Below are positions 1-6,092 of a DNA stretch of 8,744 bases, piece by piece. The position numbers were made by a program, and so were the translations under genes. Location of the stretch: NCBI GenBank assembly GCA_025455205.1, contig JALOMZ010000051.1:1-8744 (forward strand), written 5' to 3'. Under the pieces are notes generated by a model. The model saw only the letters and a list, made by a program, of their open reading frames with translations, did not search any database and was not told where the DNA came from. Origin of the DNA: Chitinophagaceae bacterium (GTDB lineage: Bacteria > Bacteroidota > Bacteroidia > Chitinophagales > Chitinophagaceae). Positions within the stretch are counted from its first letter, which is position 1. Each line of letters starts with the position of its first letter.

Positions 1-2098
1 GGGTGATCATCTGATCGAGTATTTTGGACGTTTCAAACAGATACCGGTCGGTTTTGAGGCCTTTGAGCCAGTTCATGAAACGCTCGCCCTTGTCCTTATC
101 CATTTTGTTGATCCGCTCCTGATCGGCATCTATGAACGCGATATTCATGGGATCTGTGAGTGTTTGCAGGCTGTCGTTCTGCTTTACCGTGGCCCTGATT
201 CTGGTTTGAAGGGCCTGGTATTCCGGCAGGTAGAGGTTCACCACCTTGTCGTTTACCTGGCTCAGCCATTCGGCATTGGCGCGGATGGTCTTAAAAGCAT
301 CGTTGCCCTGCAACTGCTGCTGGTATTGGTTCTGCACCTGGGCAATGTCTACGCCGGCAGGCCATTGGTTATAAGCAGCCTTGGGAATCTCATCCCATCC
401 CAGCGGGTTGCGCTGGTCTTTTTCGCGGTTCTTGGTGAACTCGTAGTTGTCCGGAAGGATGATATCCGGCTCCACCCCATTGAGCTGGGTGGATCCGCCA
501 TTGATGCGGTAGAATTTCTGCAGGGTCAGCTTCAGGGTGCCCAGTTCAGACATGGGCATGAAGAAACCGGTGGTTCGGTCGAGCCCAATGTTACGCTGCA
601 CAGTACCCTTGCCAAAGCTGGGAGTACCTACAATAAGGCCGCGCTTGTAATCCTGTATGGCTGCCGCAAAGATCTCCGAAGCCGAGGCGCTGAATTCATT
701 GATCATCACCACCAGCGGACCGGCATAAAGCACACCCTTGTCCTTATCGCGGTATACGCTGGCTTCCCCGTCGCGATCTTTTACCTGCACCACCGGGCCG
801 TCTTCAATGAACAGGCCCACCATCTGAATTACATCCTGCAGGGAACCGCCGCCGTTGTAGCGCAGGTCCATGATGATGCCATCCACGTTTTCTGCTTTCA
901 GCTTCTTTATTTCATTGGCCACATCGCGCGCGCTGCGGGCGCCGTTGGGGTCATCAAAATTGGCATAGAATTCCGGCAGGAATACATACCCGATCTTGTG
1001 CTCGCCTTTTACGATGGCACTGCGGGCAAAGGTTTCTTCCTGCACAATTTTATCGCGTATCATGGAAACCACTTTGATGGATCCATCGCTCTTCTTCATG
1101 GTCAGCCGCACTTCGGTGCCCTTCTGCCCGCGAATGAGCTTCACCGCATCGGTGGTTTCAAAGCCGGTGATGTCTACCGGTTCTGCGGCACCCTGTGCCA
1201 CTTTGAGGATGATATCGCCCACCTGTATTTCCCCGCTCTTCCAGGCCGGACTACCCGTAACCAGGCTCACGATCTTGATGTTGCCATCCTGCTCGCTCAG
1301 CTGGGCGCCAATACCAAAGAATTCCCCGCTCATCGCTTCATCGAAAGCCCGCTTTTCTATGGGCGGAAAGAATTGGGTATGGGGGTCCATCGTTTCGGCG
1401 ATGGTATTGATGTAGAGGTTGAATTTCTCATCCAGGGTGAATTTGTTGGCCAGCCTGTCGAAGGTGCGGTTCCAGATGCGCAGCACCCGATCTCGCGCCT
1501 CACGCTCCAGGGTGGAGTCGGCCTTCACCTCAAAGTCTTTTTTGTCCTTGTTCTTCTCGCGGGTTTCCAGTGCATCGGCATAGCGCTCCAGCACCATGTA
1601 CTTCAGGCGCTTGCGCCAGTTCTCACGCCGCTCGGCCTCCGTGGCTGCAAAGGGCTGGTCTTCCCCATCGAGGCTGGCCGTTTCCTTTACCATGAAATCA
1701 AAAGGCTTCGAAAGGATGGATTTGTACACCTCGGCGGCCTCCTTGAGGCGGGCATTGAACACCGCATCCACGGCAGGCACCAGGCCCATCTTACCGTTGC
1801 GCAACTCATTGTCCACTTCCGTTTCATACTGCTTCAGCTTGTCGATGTCCGACTGCAGCAGAATGGTGCGGTCCGGGTCAATATCATCCATGTAGGCTTT
1901 GAAGACCTCCTTCGAGAAGTTGTCGTCCAGTTTCCTGGGACTGTAATGGGCCTGCTCCAGGATATCGGCCACCGTGGTAAGGATCCGCTCGTATTTGTTG
2001 GCCGGTTCTGCATGCTCCGTACCCCAGCTCTTGGCTACCACCAGTATCAGCACCAAAACCGCCGGCACCAGGAAGGGCCACACTTTCTTATTCATCAT
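1..2098 (-). CDS. prc: Carboxy-terminal processing (tail-specific) protease, S41 family, C terminus cut by window edge
   Basis: This is a periplasmic serine protease of the Prc/Tsp type; the E. coli homologue trims or degrades periplasmic proteins from exposed C termini. About 699 codons read open on the minus strand to the left edge. An N-terminal hydrophobic anchor or signal (residues about 6-24) is followed by a helical N-terminal domain (about 40-255) and a PDZ domain (about 258-338, beginning near FFGIGAQL). The S41 peptidase core spans about 350-540. The motif SASASE holds Ser472, with Asp483 and Lys497 (in SFGKGTVQ) at the spacings of E. coli Prc Ser430, Asp441 and Lys455, so the enzyme looks active. 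The remainder (from about 545) matches the DUF3340 C-terminal domain. The length is close to that of other Prc proteins, so probably only a few residues are missing. Two adjacent in-frame ATGs (2098 and 2095) are possible starts; the first is used. A TAnnTTTG box lies 28 bases upstream. Confidence 0.95.
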   Translation of the reverse strand, partial: MMNKKVWPFLVPAVLVLILVVAKSWGTEHAEPANKYERILTTVADILEQAHYSPRKLDDNFSKEVFKAYMDDIDPDRTILLQSDIDKLKQYETEVDNELRNGKMGLVPAVDAVFNARLKEAAEVYKSILSKPFDFMVKETASLDGEDQPFAATEAERRENWRKRLKYMVLERYADALETREKNKDKKDFEVKADSTLEREARDRVLRIWNRTFDRLANKFTLDEKFNLYINTIAETMDPHTQFFPPIEKRAFDEAMSGEFFGIGAQLSEQDGNIKIVSLVTGSPAWKSGEIQVGDIILKVAQGAAEPVDITGFETTDAVKLIRGQKGTEVRLTMKKSDGSIKVVSMIRDKIVQEETFARSAIVKGEHKIGYVFLPEFYANFDDPNGARSARDVANEIKKLKAENVDGIIMDLRYNGGGSLQDVIQMVGLFIEDGPVVQVKDRDGEASVYRDKDKGVLYAGPLVVMINEFSASASEIFAAAIQDYKRGLIVGTPSFGKGTVQRNIGLDRTTGFFMPMSELGTLKLTLQKFYRINGGSTQLNGVEPDIILPDNYEFTKNREKDQRNPLGWDEIPKAAYNQWPAGVDIAQVQNQYQQQLQGNDAFKTIRANAEWLSQVNDKVVNLYLPEYQALQTRIRATVKQNDSLQTLTDPMNIAFIDADQERINKMDKDKGERFMNWLKGLKTDRYLFETSKILDQMIT

Positions 2099-2125
2099 AA
2101 ATCGACCTATTTTCGACATGAGTTT

Positions 2126-2133
2126 CAAACCTA
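2126..2133 (-). promoter_or_regulatory. Candidate -7 promoter box for prc
   Basis: On the minus strand this reads TAGGTTTG, an exact match to the Bacteroidota -7 consensus TAnnTTTG. It would start transcription near 2119 and give a leader of about 20 bases before the prc ATG. No convincing -33 TTG lies at the usual 17-23 base distance; the nearest TTG is only 11 bases upstream. The match may therefore be fortuitous. Confidence 0.4.
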
Positions 2134-2224
2134 CAGGAAAAAGACAATTTTAGGCTGCCGCTTGTTTAAATTAACAAACTTCGCAAAGTAGCCATGGCGG
2201 CGGGAAGGGCTCATCATCACCCCA

Positions 2225-2241
2225 TTCCGGCGCAGCCGGAA
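2225..2241. repeat. Perfect inverted repeat in the prc / tRNA-His divergent intergenic region
   Basis: TTCCGGC and GCCGGAA flank the trinucleotide GCA, giving a perfect 7-base stem. It sits between the candidate divergent promoters of prc and tRNA-His. No T run follows on either strand, so a terminator is unlikely. It could be an operator or a chance hairpin. The rest of the region (2134-2274) shows no gene. Confidence 0.35.
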
Positions 2242-2274
2242 CCCCAAAGGGCGAAAAATTGGGCAGGGGGCTTG

Positions 2275-2303
2275 TTTGCATGTTTTACTTTTCCCTATTT
2301 TTG
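2275..2303 (+). promoter_or_regulatory. Bacteroidota-type promoter for tRNA-His
   Basis: A -33 element TTTG (2275-2278) and a -7 element TATTTTTG (2296-2303, matching TAnnTTTG) are separated by 17 bases, within the range described for the Bacteroidota primary sigma factor. Transcription would start around 2310, a few bases before the mature tRNA 5' end at 2317. It may also drive the downstream DUF445 gene. Confidence 0.7.
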
Positions 2304-2316
2304 CGCTCCCAAAAAC

Positions 2317-2391
2317 GGAGATTGTAGCTCAGTTGGTTAGAGCGTCAGATTGTGGCTCTGAAGGCCGGGGGTTCGAATCCCCTCATTCTCC
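2317..2391 (+). tRNA. tRNA-His (anticodon GTG)
   Basis: A full cloverleaf folds. The D arm is GCTC/GAGC. The anticodon stem is TCAGA/TCTGA around the loop TTGTGGC, with anticodon GTG. The variable loop has five bases, and the T arm is GGGGG-TTCGAAT-CCCCT with one G-T pair at its base. The 5' side is GGAGATTG, giving the extra G-1 expected of histidine tRNA, opposite discriminator C73 at 2391. The acceptor stem pairs except for a T5-T68 mismatch. The 3' CCA is not encoded and must be added by nucleotidyltransferase. The gene has its own promoter and is followed by a hairpin terminator. Confidence 0.95.
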
Positions 2392-2401
2392 CTCCTTTCT
2401 G

Positions 2402-2424
2402 CTCCCGCCTCAGGCGGGAGTTTT
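2402..2424 (+). terminator. Rho-independent terminator-like hairpin after tRNA-His
   Basis: CTCCCGCC (2402-2409) pairs perfectly with GGCGGGAG (2413-2420) around the loop TCA, followed by TTTT. This is a strong GC-rich 8-base stem with a short T run, 10 bases after the tRNA 3' end. It probably ends the tRNA transcript. The DUF445 start codon lies only 20 bases beyond it, so readthrough may matter for that gene. Confidence 0.75.
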
Positions 2425-2440
2425 CATTAAAGAAACCGGA

Positions 2441-3046
2441 ATGAACTATTGGTTGTTGCTGCTGCCCGTTATTGCCGGCTTTATTGGCTGGATCACCAAC
2501 CTGGTAGCCATAAAAATGCTGTTTCATCCCCGCCAGGAGGTGAATGTGCTGGGCATCAAAATCCAGGGCATCTTCCCCAAAAGGCAGGCCCAGTTTGCAC
2601 AGAAGCTCGGAAAACTGGTGAGTGAGGAACTGCTTTCCTTCGACGAAATTGCCCGCACCATCAGCAGCCCCCAGAACCTGGAAAAGCTGTCGCCCCTCAT
2701 TGAAAGCCATGTGGACCATTTCCTGCGCCAGAAGCTCTCCGCCGAAATGCCCATGATCAGTATGTTCATAGGCGACAAGACTATTACCAAGCTCAAGGCG
2801 GTATTCATGGAAGAGCTCACCACCCTCTTCCCCAGCCTGATGACCGAATACGCCGGCGAACTCAAGCAGCAGCTTGACCTGGAAGCAATCGTCACCGAAA
2901 AGGTGGCTGGATTTTCCAGCGACAAGCTCGAATCCATCCTGCTGCAGATCATGTCCCGCGAATTCCGCTTCGTGGAAATCATTGGCGGCGTGCTGGGTTT
3001 CCTCATTGGCCTGGTACAGGTTGCCATCACCGTTCTCACGGCCTGA
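2441..3046 (+). CDS. DUF445 family membrane protein, short form
   Basis: The 201-residue product has the DUF445 signature G-W-I-T-N-L-V-A-I-K-M-L-F-H-P (residues 16-30), followed by a G-I-F-P-K-R segment. The family has no established biochemical role. The N terminus (about 5-27) and the C terminus (about 178-199) are hydrophobic, so the protein probably spans the membrane twice, with a charged, mainly helical domain between. The frame extends upstream through the tRNA, but the ATG at 2441 starts the conserved sequence and leaves the tRNA intact, so it is the preferred start. No obvious Shine-Dalgarno is present. Only 20 bases separate the start from the tRNA terminator hairpin and I see no separate promoter there, so expression may depend on readthrough from the tRNA promoter. 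The protein is shorter than many DUF445 members of over 300 residues. Confidence 0.88.
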   Translation: MNYWLLLLPVIAGFIGWITNLVAIKMLFHPRQEVNVLGIKIQGIFPKRQAQFAQKLGKLVSEELLSFDEIARTISSPQNLEKLSPLIESHVDHFLRQKLSAEMPMISMFIGDKTITKLKAVFMEELTTLFPSLMTEYAGELKQQLDLEAIVTEKVAGFSSDKLESILLQIMSREFRFVEIIGGVLGFLIGLVQVAITVLTA

Positions 3047-3071
3047 CCGCCATTTATCCAATTCTTAACAG

Positions 3072-3087
3072 ATCCCGCAAGGGATTT
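3072..3087 (+). terminator. Weak hairpin after the DUF445 gene
   Basis: ATCCC and GGGAT flank a GCAA tetraloop and are followed by only two or three T residues. It lies 25 bases after the DUF445 stop codon. It could be a weak terminator or a 3'-end-stabilising stem, but the stem is only five bases. Confidence 0.3.
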
Positions 3088-3101
3088 CAGCTGCAGGGCC
3101 G

Positions 3102-3119
3102 TCAAACATTCCTGTTTGA
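3102..3119. repeat. Inverted repeat TCAAACA / TGTTTGA
   Basis: A perfect 7-base inverted repeat with loop TTCC lies between the DUF445 gene and the receptor gene, just upstream of the ATGACAAT cluster. It could be a terminator stem for DUF445 or part of the receptor control region. It has no T tract. Confidence 0.4.
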
Positions 3120-3120
3120 A

Positions 3121-3164
3121 AATTGTCATTGTTCGGTTCATCAGGATGACAATTTGATGACAAT
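3121..3164 (+). promoter_or_regulatory. Candidate operator: three copies of ATGACAAT upstream of the receptor gene
   Basis: AATTGTCAT (3121-3129) is the exact reverse complement of ATGACAATT (3146-3154). A further direct copy lies at 3157-3164. The two direct copies, as GATGACAAT, start at 3145 and 3156, exactly 11 bases apart, about one helical turn. They end 34 bases before the receptor ATG. This arrangement suggests a regulator binding site, though the inverted pair could instead form a 9-base RNA stem. I found no good TAnnTTTG box nearby. Confidence 0.5.
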
Positions 3165-3184
3165 CCTAAAAACCGCACTTACTC

Positions 3185-3197
3185 ATTGAAAATCAAT
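3185..3197 (+). repeat. Small inverted repeat abutting the receptor start codon
   Basis: ATTGA and TCAAT flank AAA and end directly before the ATG at 3198. In mRNA this would be a weak 5-base hairpin overlapping the ribosome-binding region. No Shine-Dalgarno is visible. It may be chance in an AT-rich leader. Confidence 0.25.
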
Positions 3198-5942
3198 ATG
3201 AAACTCGCAATTACACTCAGTTTTTCGCTTCTGACCAGCCTTTTCCTCACCGCCCAGCCCGCAGGCATGCGCGGCGGCATGGGCATGGGTATGGGCGCCT
3301 CCCAAACCGGCCGCATGTACGGCAAGATCATCGACAGCGCCTCCGGCAAGCCCCTGGATGCCGCCTCGGTGCAACTGGTGAGCAGCAAATTTGACATGGC
3401 CACCCGCCAGCGCAAAGACACCATTCTCACCGGTATGCTCACCCCCGCCAACGGGGATTTCTCGCTGGAAAACATACCCATGATGGGCGACTACCGCATC
3501 CGCATCACCGCCCTGGGCTACAAAACCGTAGAACAGCGCGTAAGCTTTCTGACCCCCGAGATGCAGAAGAAGATCATGGAAGCTGTGGCTGCTGCCGGCA
3601 AGCAGGGTGGCCAGCCCAATATGATGGAAGTGATCCGCAAGGCCCTGGGCGGCGATATGAGCCAGCTTGCCTCGCTGGGCGATAAGGACCTGGGCAATTT
3701 CAAACTGCAGTATGATGCCAAGGTGCTCGATAATGTTACCGTTACCGGCACCCGCAATATGATGCAAATGGGCATAGACCGCAAAATTTTCAACGTAGAC
3801 CGCAGCCTGGCCGCCAGTGGCTCCACCGCCGTGGACATCATGCGCCAGCTGCCCAGCGTTAACGTGGACATAGATGGCAATGTGAGTGTCCGCAATACCG
3901 CGCCCACCATTTTTGTGGATGGCCGCCCCACCACCCTCACCCTGGAGCAGATCCCCGCCGACGATATTGCCAGCGTGGAACTGATCACCAACCCATCTGC
4001 TAAATATGATGCTTCCGGGGGCACCGCCGCCATCCTCAACGTGGTGCTGAAAAAGGCCCGGCGCACCGGCTACAACGGCTCCGTCCGCGCCGGCATTGAC
4101 AGCCGTCCCCGCCCCAACCTCGGCGGCGATATCAACCTGCGCCAGGGCAAGATCAACTTCTTTGCCTCGGGCAGCTTCAATGCCCGCAAGAGCCTCAGCT
4201 GGAGCGATATCAACACCGCCTATAAGCCCAGCGGCGGCAAACCCGGCACCGTGATTGCCCAGGATATTGACAATGTATCAGAAGGCTTTTTCGGCTTTGG
4301 CCGCACCGGCATCGATTATTTCATTGATAACCGCAACACCCTCACCGCCTCTTTCAATTTCGTGCGGGGCAGCTTTAACTCCGATGAAACCAACCAGATG
4401 CGGTACGACACCTTCTACAACCCGGTGAAGACTGAATACGGCGAGCGGATTACTGACAACCAGCGTGACTTCCAGAACCTGGGCAGCACCCTCAGCTTCA
4501 AGCACCTGTTTGCCAAGCCCGGACACGAATGGACCGCCGATGTAAACTTCAACGACAGCAAAAGCTGGGGCCTGGCAAAATTCCAGAACCAGATGTACAA
4601 CCAGGACAACATCCCCAAGGAACGTCCCACCCTGCAACTGAACGATGTGGGTACCCAAAGCACCTTCCTGGTGGCCCAAACCGACTACACCAACAAACTG
4701 GGCAAGAACAACGGCATCAAATTTGAATCCGGCCTGCGCGCCCAGATCCGGCAGTTCTCGTCAAACAACGACAACTACCTGTATAATTATATCGTGAACG
4801 ATTTTGTACTGGTGCCCGCCATTGCCTCCAACTACGAGTTCACCGACCGGGTATTTGCTGCCTACGGCACCTTCACCGGTAAGATTGGCAAGCAAGGCAG
4901 ACTGGGTTATAATATGGGCCTGCGGGCAGAAAGCTCCAACTACGATGGTACCCTGGTGAAGATAGATTCCACCTTCAGTGTGGAATATCCCATTTCCCTC
5001 TTCCCCAGCGCTTTCCTCAGCTACAAGCTTACTGACAAGAGCGATCTCCAGTTCAACTACACCCGGCGCATCAACCGTCCCAACTTCTTCCAGCTGATCC
5101 CCTTTATCGACTATACTGATCCGCTGAACCTGCAGGTGGGCAATCCCAACCTGAATCCCGAGTTCACCAACAGCCTGGAAGCCAACTACAGCATCCAGTT
5201 CAACAACAACCACACCCTGCTGGCCTCTGCTTACTACAAGTACACCGAAGGCCTGCTCACCCGCTACCAGTTCAAGGGCCTGAATGTGATCTCTAAGGAT
5301 AGCGCCATTTACAATACCTGGATCAATGCCAACAGCTCCACCTCGTACGGCCTCGAGCTTACCAGCACCAACAAGTTCAGCAAGAAGTTTGAAACCACCA
5401 CCAACCTTAACTTCTACAACGCCAGCATCAACAGCGAGAACATCAACCCCAACCTCAACAACAGCCAGACCAGTTTCTTTGGAAAGATCACCCTTACTCA
5501 GCGCCTGGGCAAGAGCAACCAGTGGACCCTGCAGATGAATGGCGATTACCAGAGCAAGACCGTACTGCCGGTGGGCGGCGGTGGCCGCGGCTTCATGGGC
5601 GGAGGATTTATGGGCGGCAGCCAGGCAGCCGGCAGCAACGGCTTTGTGAACCCCAACTACGGAGTTGACTTCAGCATCCGCCGCGACATCATCAAGAACA
5701 AGAACGGCCAAGGCTATGCCGGCTCGCTCACCCTGAGCATGAACGACATCTTCCGTACCCGTATTTATGACGCTACCACCTCCAGCGACTTCTTCATACA
5801 GAACCTGCAGCGCCGCCGCGATCCGCAGGTGCTGCGCCTGCAGTTCAACTGGCGCTTCGGCAAGTTCGACGCCAGCCTCTTCAAGCGCAAGAACATGAAG
5901 GGCGAAATGGAAGGCATGAGCGAAGGCATGAATATGCAATAA
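3198..5942 (+). CDS. TonB-dependent outer-membrane beta-barrel receptor, substrate unknown
   Basis: The 914-residue protein is a probable outer-membrane transporter energised by TonB. It has a signal peptide (residues 1 to about 20, ending L-T-A-Q), a Met/Gly-rich linker (Met24, 28, 30, 32), and a carboxypeptidase-regulatory-like beta-sandwich (about 38-170). That domain is interrupted by an Ala/Met/Gln-rich helical insert at about 117-160. A plug domain beginning near DNVTVTGTR (about 178) runs to about 290 and contains FVDGRP and SVELITNPSAKYDASG. A large barrel of the type found in the 'outer membrane beta-barrel family protein' group follows. A Gly-rich segment (about 793-814) is probably a surface loop. 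After the last strand (near QFNWRFGKF) there is a tail with five Met (900-913). No SusD partner is nearby, so it is not a typical SusC. A TTG at 3186 is in frame, but the ATG at 3198 starts a normal signal peptide. The substrate cannot be read from the sequence. Confidence 0.92.
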   Translation: MKLAITLSFSLLTSLFLTAQPAGMRGGMGMGMGASQTGRMYGKIIDSASGKPLDAASVQLVSSKFDMATRQRKDTILTGMLTPANGDFSLENIPMMGDYRIRITALGYKTVEQRVSFLTPEMQKKIMEAVAAAGKQGGQPNMMEVIRKALGGDMSQLASLGDKDLGNFKLQYDAKVLDNVTVTGTRNMMQMGIDRKIFNVDRSLAASGSTAVDIMRQLPSVNVDIDGNVSVRNTAPTIFVDGRPTTLTLEQIPADDIASVELITNPSAKYDASGGTAAILNVVLKKARRTGYNGSVRAGIDSRPRPNLGGDINLRQGKINFFASGSFNARKSLSWSDINTAYKPSGGKPGTVIAQDIDNVSEGFFGFGRTGIDYFIDNRNTLTASFNFVRGSFNSDETNQMRYDTFYNPVKTEYGERITDNQRDFQNLGSTLSFKHLFAKPGHEWTADVNFNDSKSWGLAKFQNQMYNQDNIPKERPTLQLNDVGTQSTFLVAQTDYTNKLGKNNGIKFESGLRAQIRQFSSNNDNYLYNYIVNDFVLVPAIASNYEFTDRVFAAYGTFTGKIGKQGRLGYNMGLRAESSNYDGTLVKIDSTFSVEYPISLFPSAFLSYKLTDKSDLQFNYTRRINRPNFFQLIPFIDYTDPLNLQVGNPNLNPEFTNSLEANYSIQFNNNHTLLASAYYKYTEGLLTRYQFKGLNVISKDSAIYNTWINANSSTSYGLELTSTNKFSKKFETTTNLNFYNASINSENINPNLNNSQTSFFGKITLTQRLGKSNQWTLQMNGDYQSKTVLPVGGGGRGFMGGGFMGGSQAAGSNGFVNPNYGVDFSIRRDIIKNKNGQGYAGSLTLSMNDIFRTRIYDATTSSDFFIQNLQRRRDPQVLRLQFNWRFGKFDASLFKRKNMKGEMEGMSEGMNMQ

Positions 5943-5951
5943 GCATGCAGC

Positions 5952-5969
5952 TGATCTTCCGGAAGATCA
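5952..5969. repeat. Perfect 18-base palindrome after the receptor stop codon
   Basis: TGATCTTCC is followed directly by its reverse complement GGAAGATCA. It begins nine bases after the plus-strand receptor stop and lies before the shared terminator. It could be a protein-binding dyad or a 3'-UTR stem. There is no T tract, so it is not itself a terminator. Confidence 0.6.
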
Positions 5970-5993
5970 ACACAAAGCCAACTGCCTATACCC

Positions 5994-6028
5994 AAAAAAA
6001 GACGAAGGAGATTCCTTCGTCTTTTTTT
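5994..6028. terminator. Bidirectional rho-independent terminator between convergent receptors
   Basis: Seven A residues, GACGAAGGA (6001-6009), loop GAT, TCCTTCGTC (6013-6021) and seven T residues form a perfect stem that works on both strands. It ends the plus-strand receptor transcript and the minus-strand transcript of the copper-type receptor, whose stop codon is at 6093-6095. Confidence 0.93.
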
Positions 6029-6092
6029 GTCAGCAAACGCCGGGGCCTGTTTCCGCCGGTGTATGATCATGGCTGCCACACAAGCGAATCCC

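Noticed and set aside
164..2191. Long plus-strand open frame of 675 codons opposite the protease gene
   Set aside because: The minus strand in this stretch encodes Prc with its catalytic residues and domain order intact; the plus-strand frame is a high-GC shadow with no recognisable domain.
2345..3061. Minus-strand open frame of 238 codons overlapping tRNA-His and the DUF445 gene
   Set aside because: It runs antisense through a functional tRNA and the DUF445 coding sequence and shows no family features.
3186..3188. TTG as an alternative start for the plus-strand receptor
   Set aside because: The ATG four codons later begins a standard signal peptide, and the TTG lies in the inverted repeat just before it.
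3276..3293. Three tandem GGCATG-type hexamers as a phase-variation tract
   Set aside because: Six-base units would only add or remove Gly-Met pairs without shifting the frame, and three imperfect copies are too few for a slippage switch.
4761..5939. Minus-strand open frame of 392 codons opposite the first receptor
   Set aside because: The plus strand encodes a clear beta-barrel here; the antisense product is Ala/Val/Gly-rich without domain features.
3198..5942. SusC/SusD polysaccharide-uptake locus
   Set aside because: No SusD-like lipoprotein or glycan-degrading enzyme is adjacent, and the barrel resembles the generic outer-membrane beta-barrel family rather than SusC.
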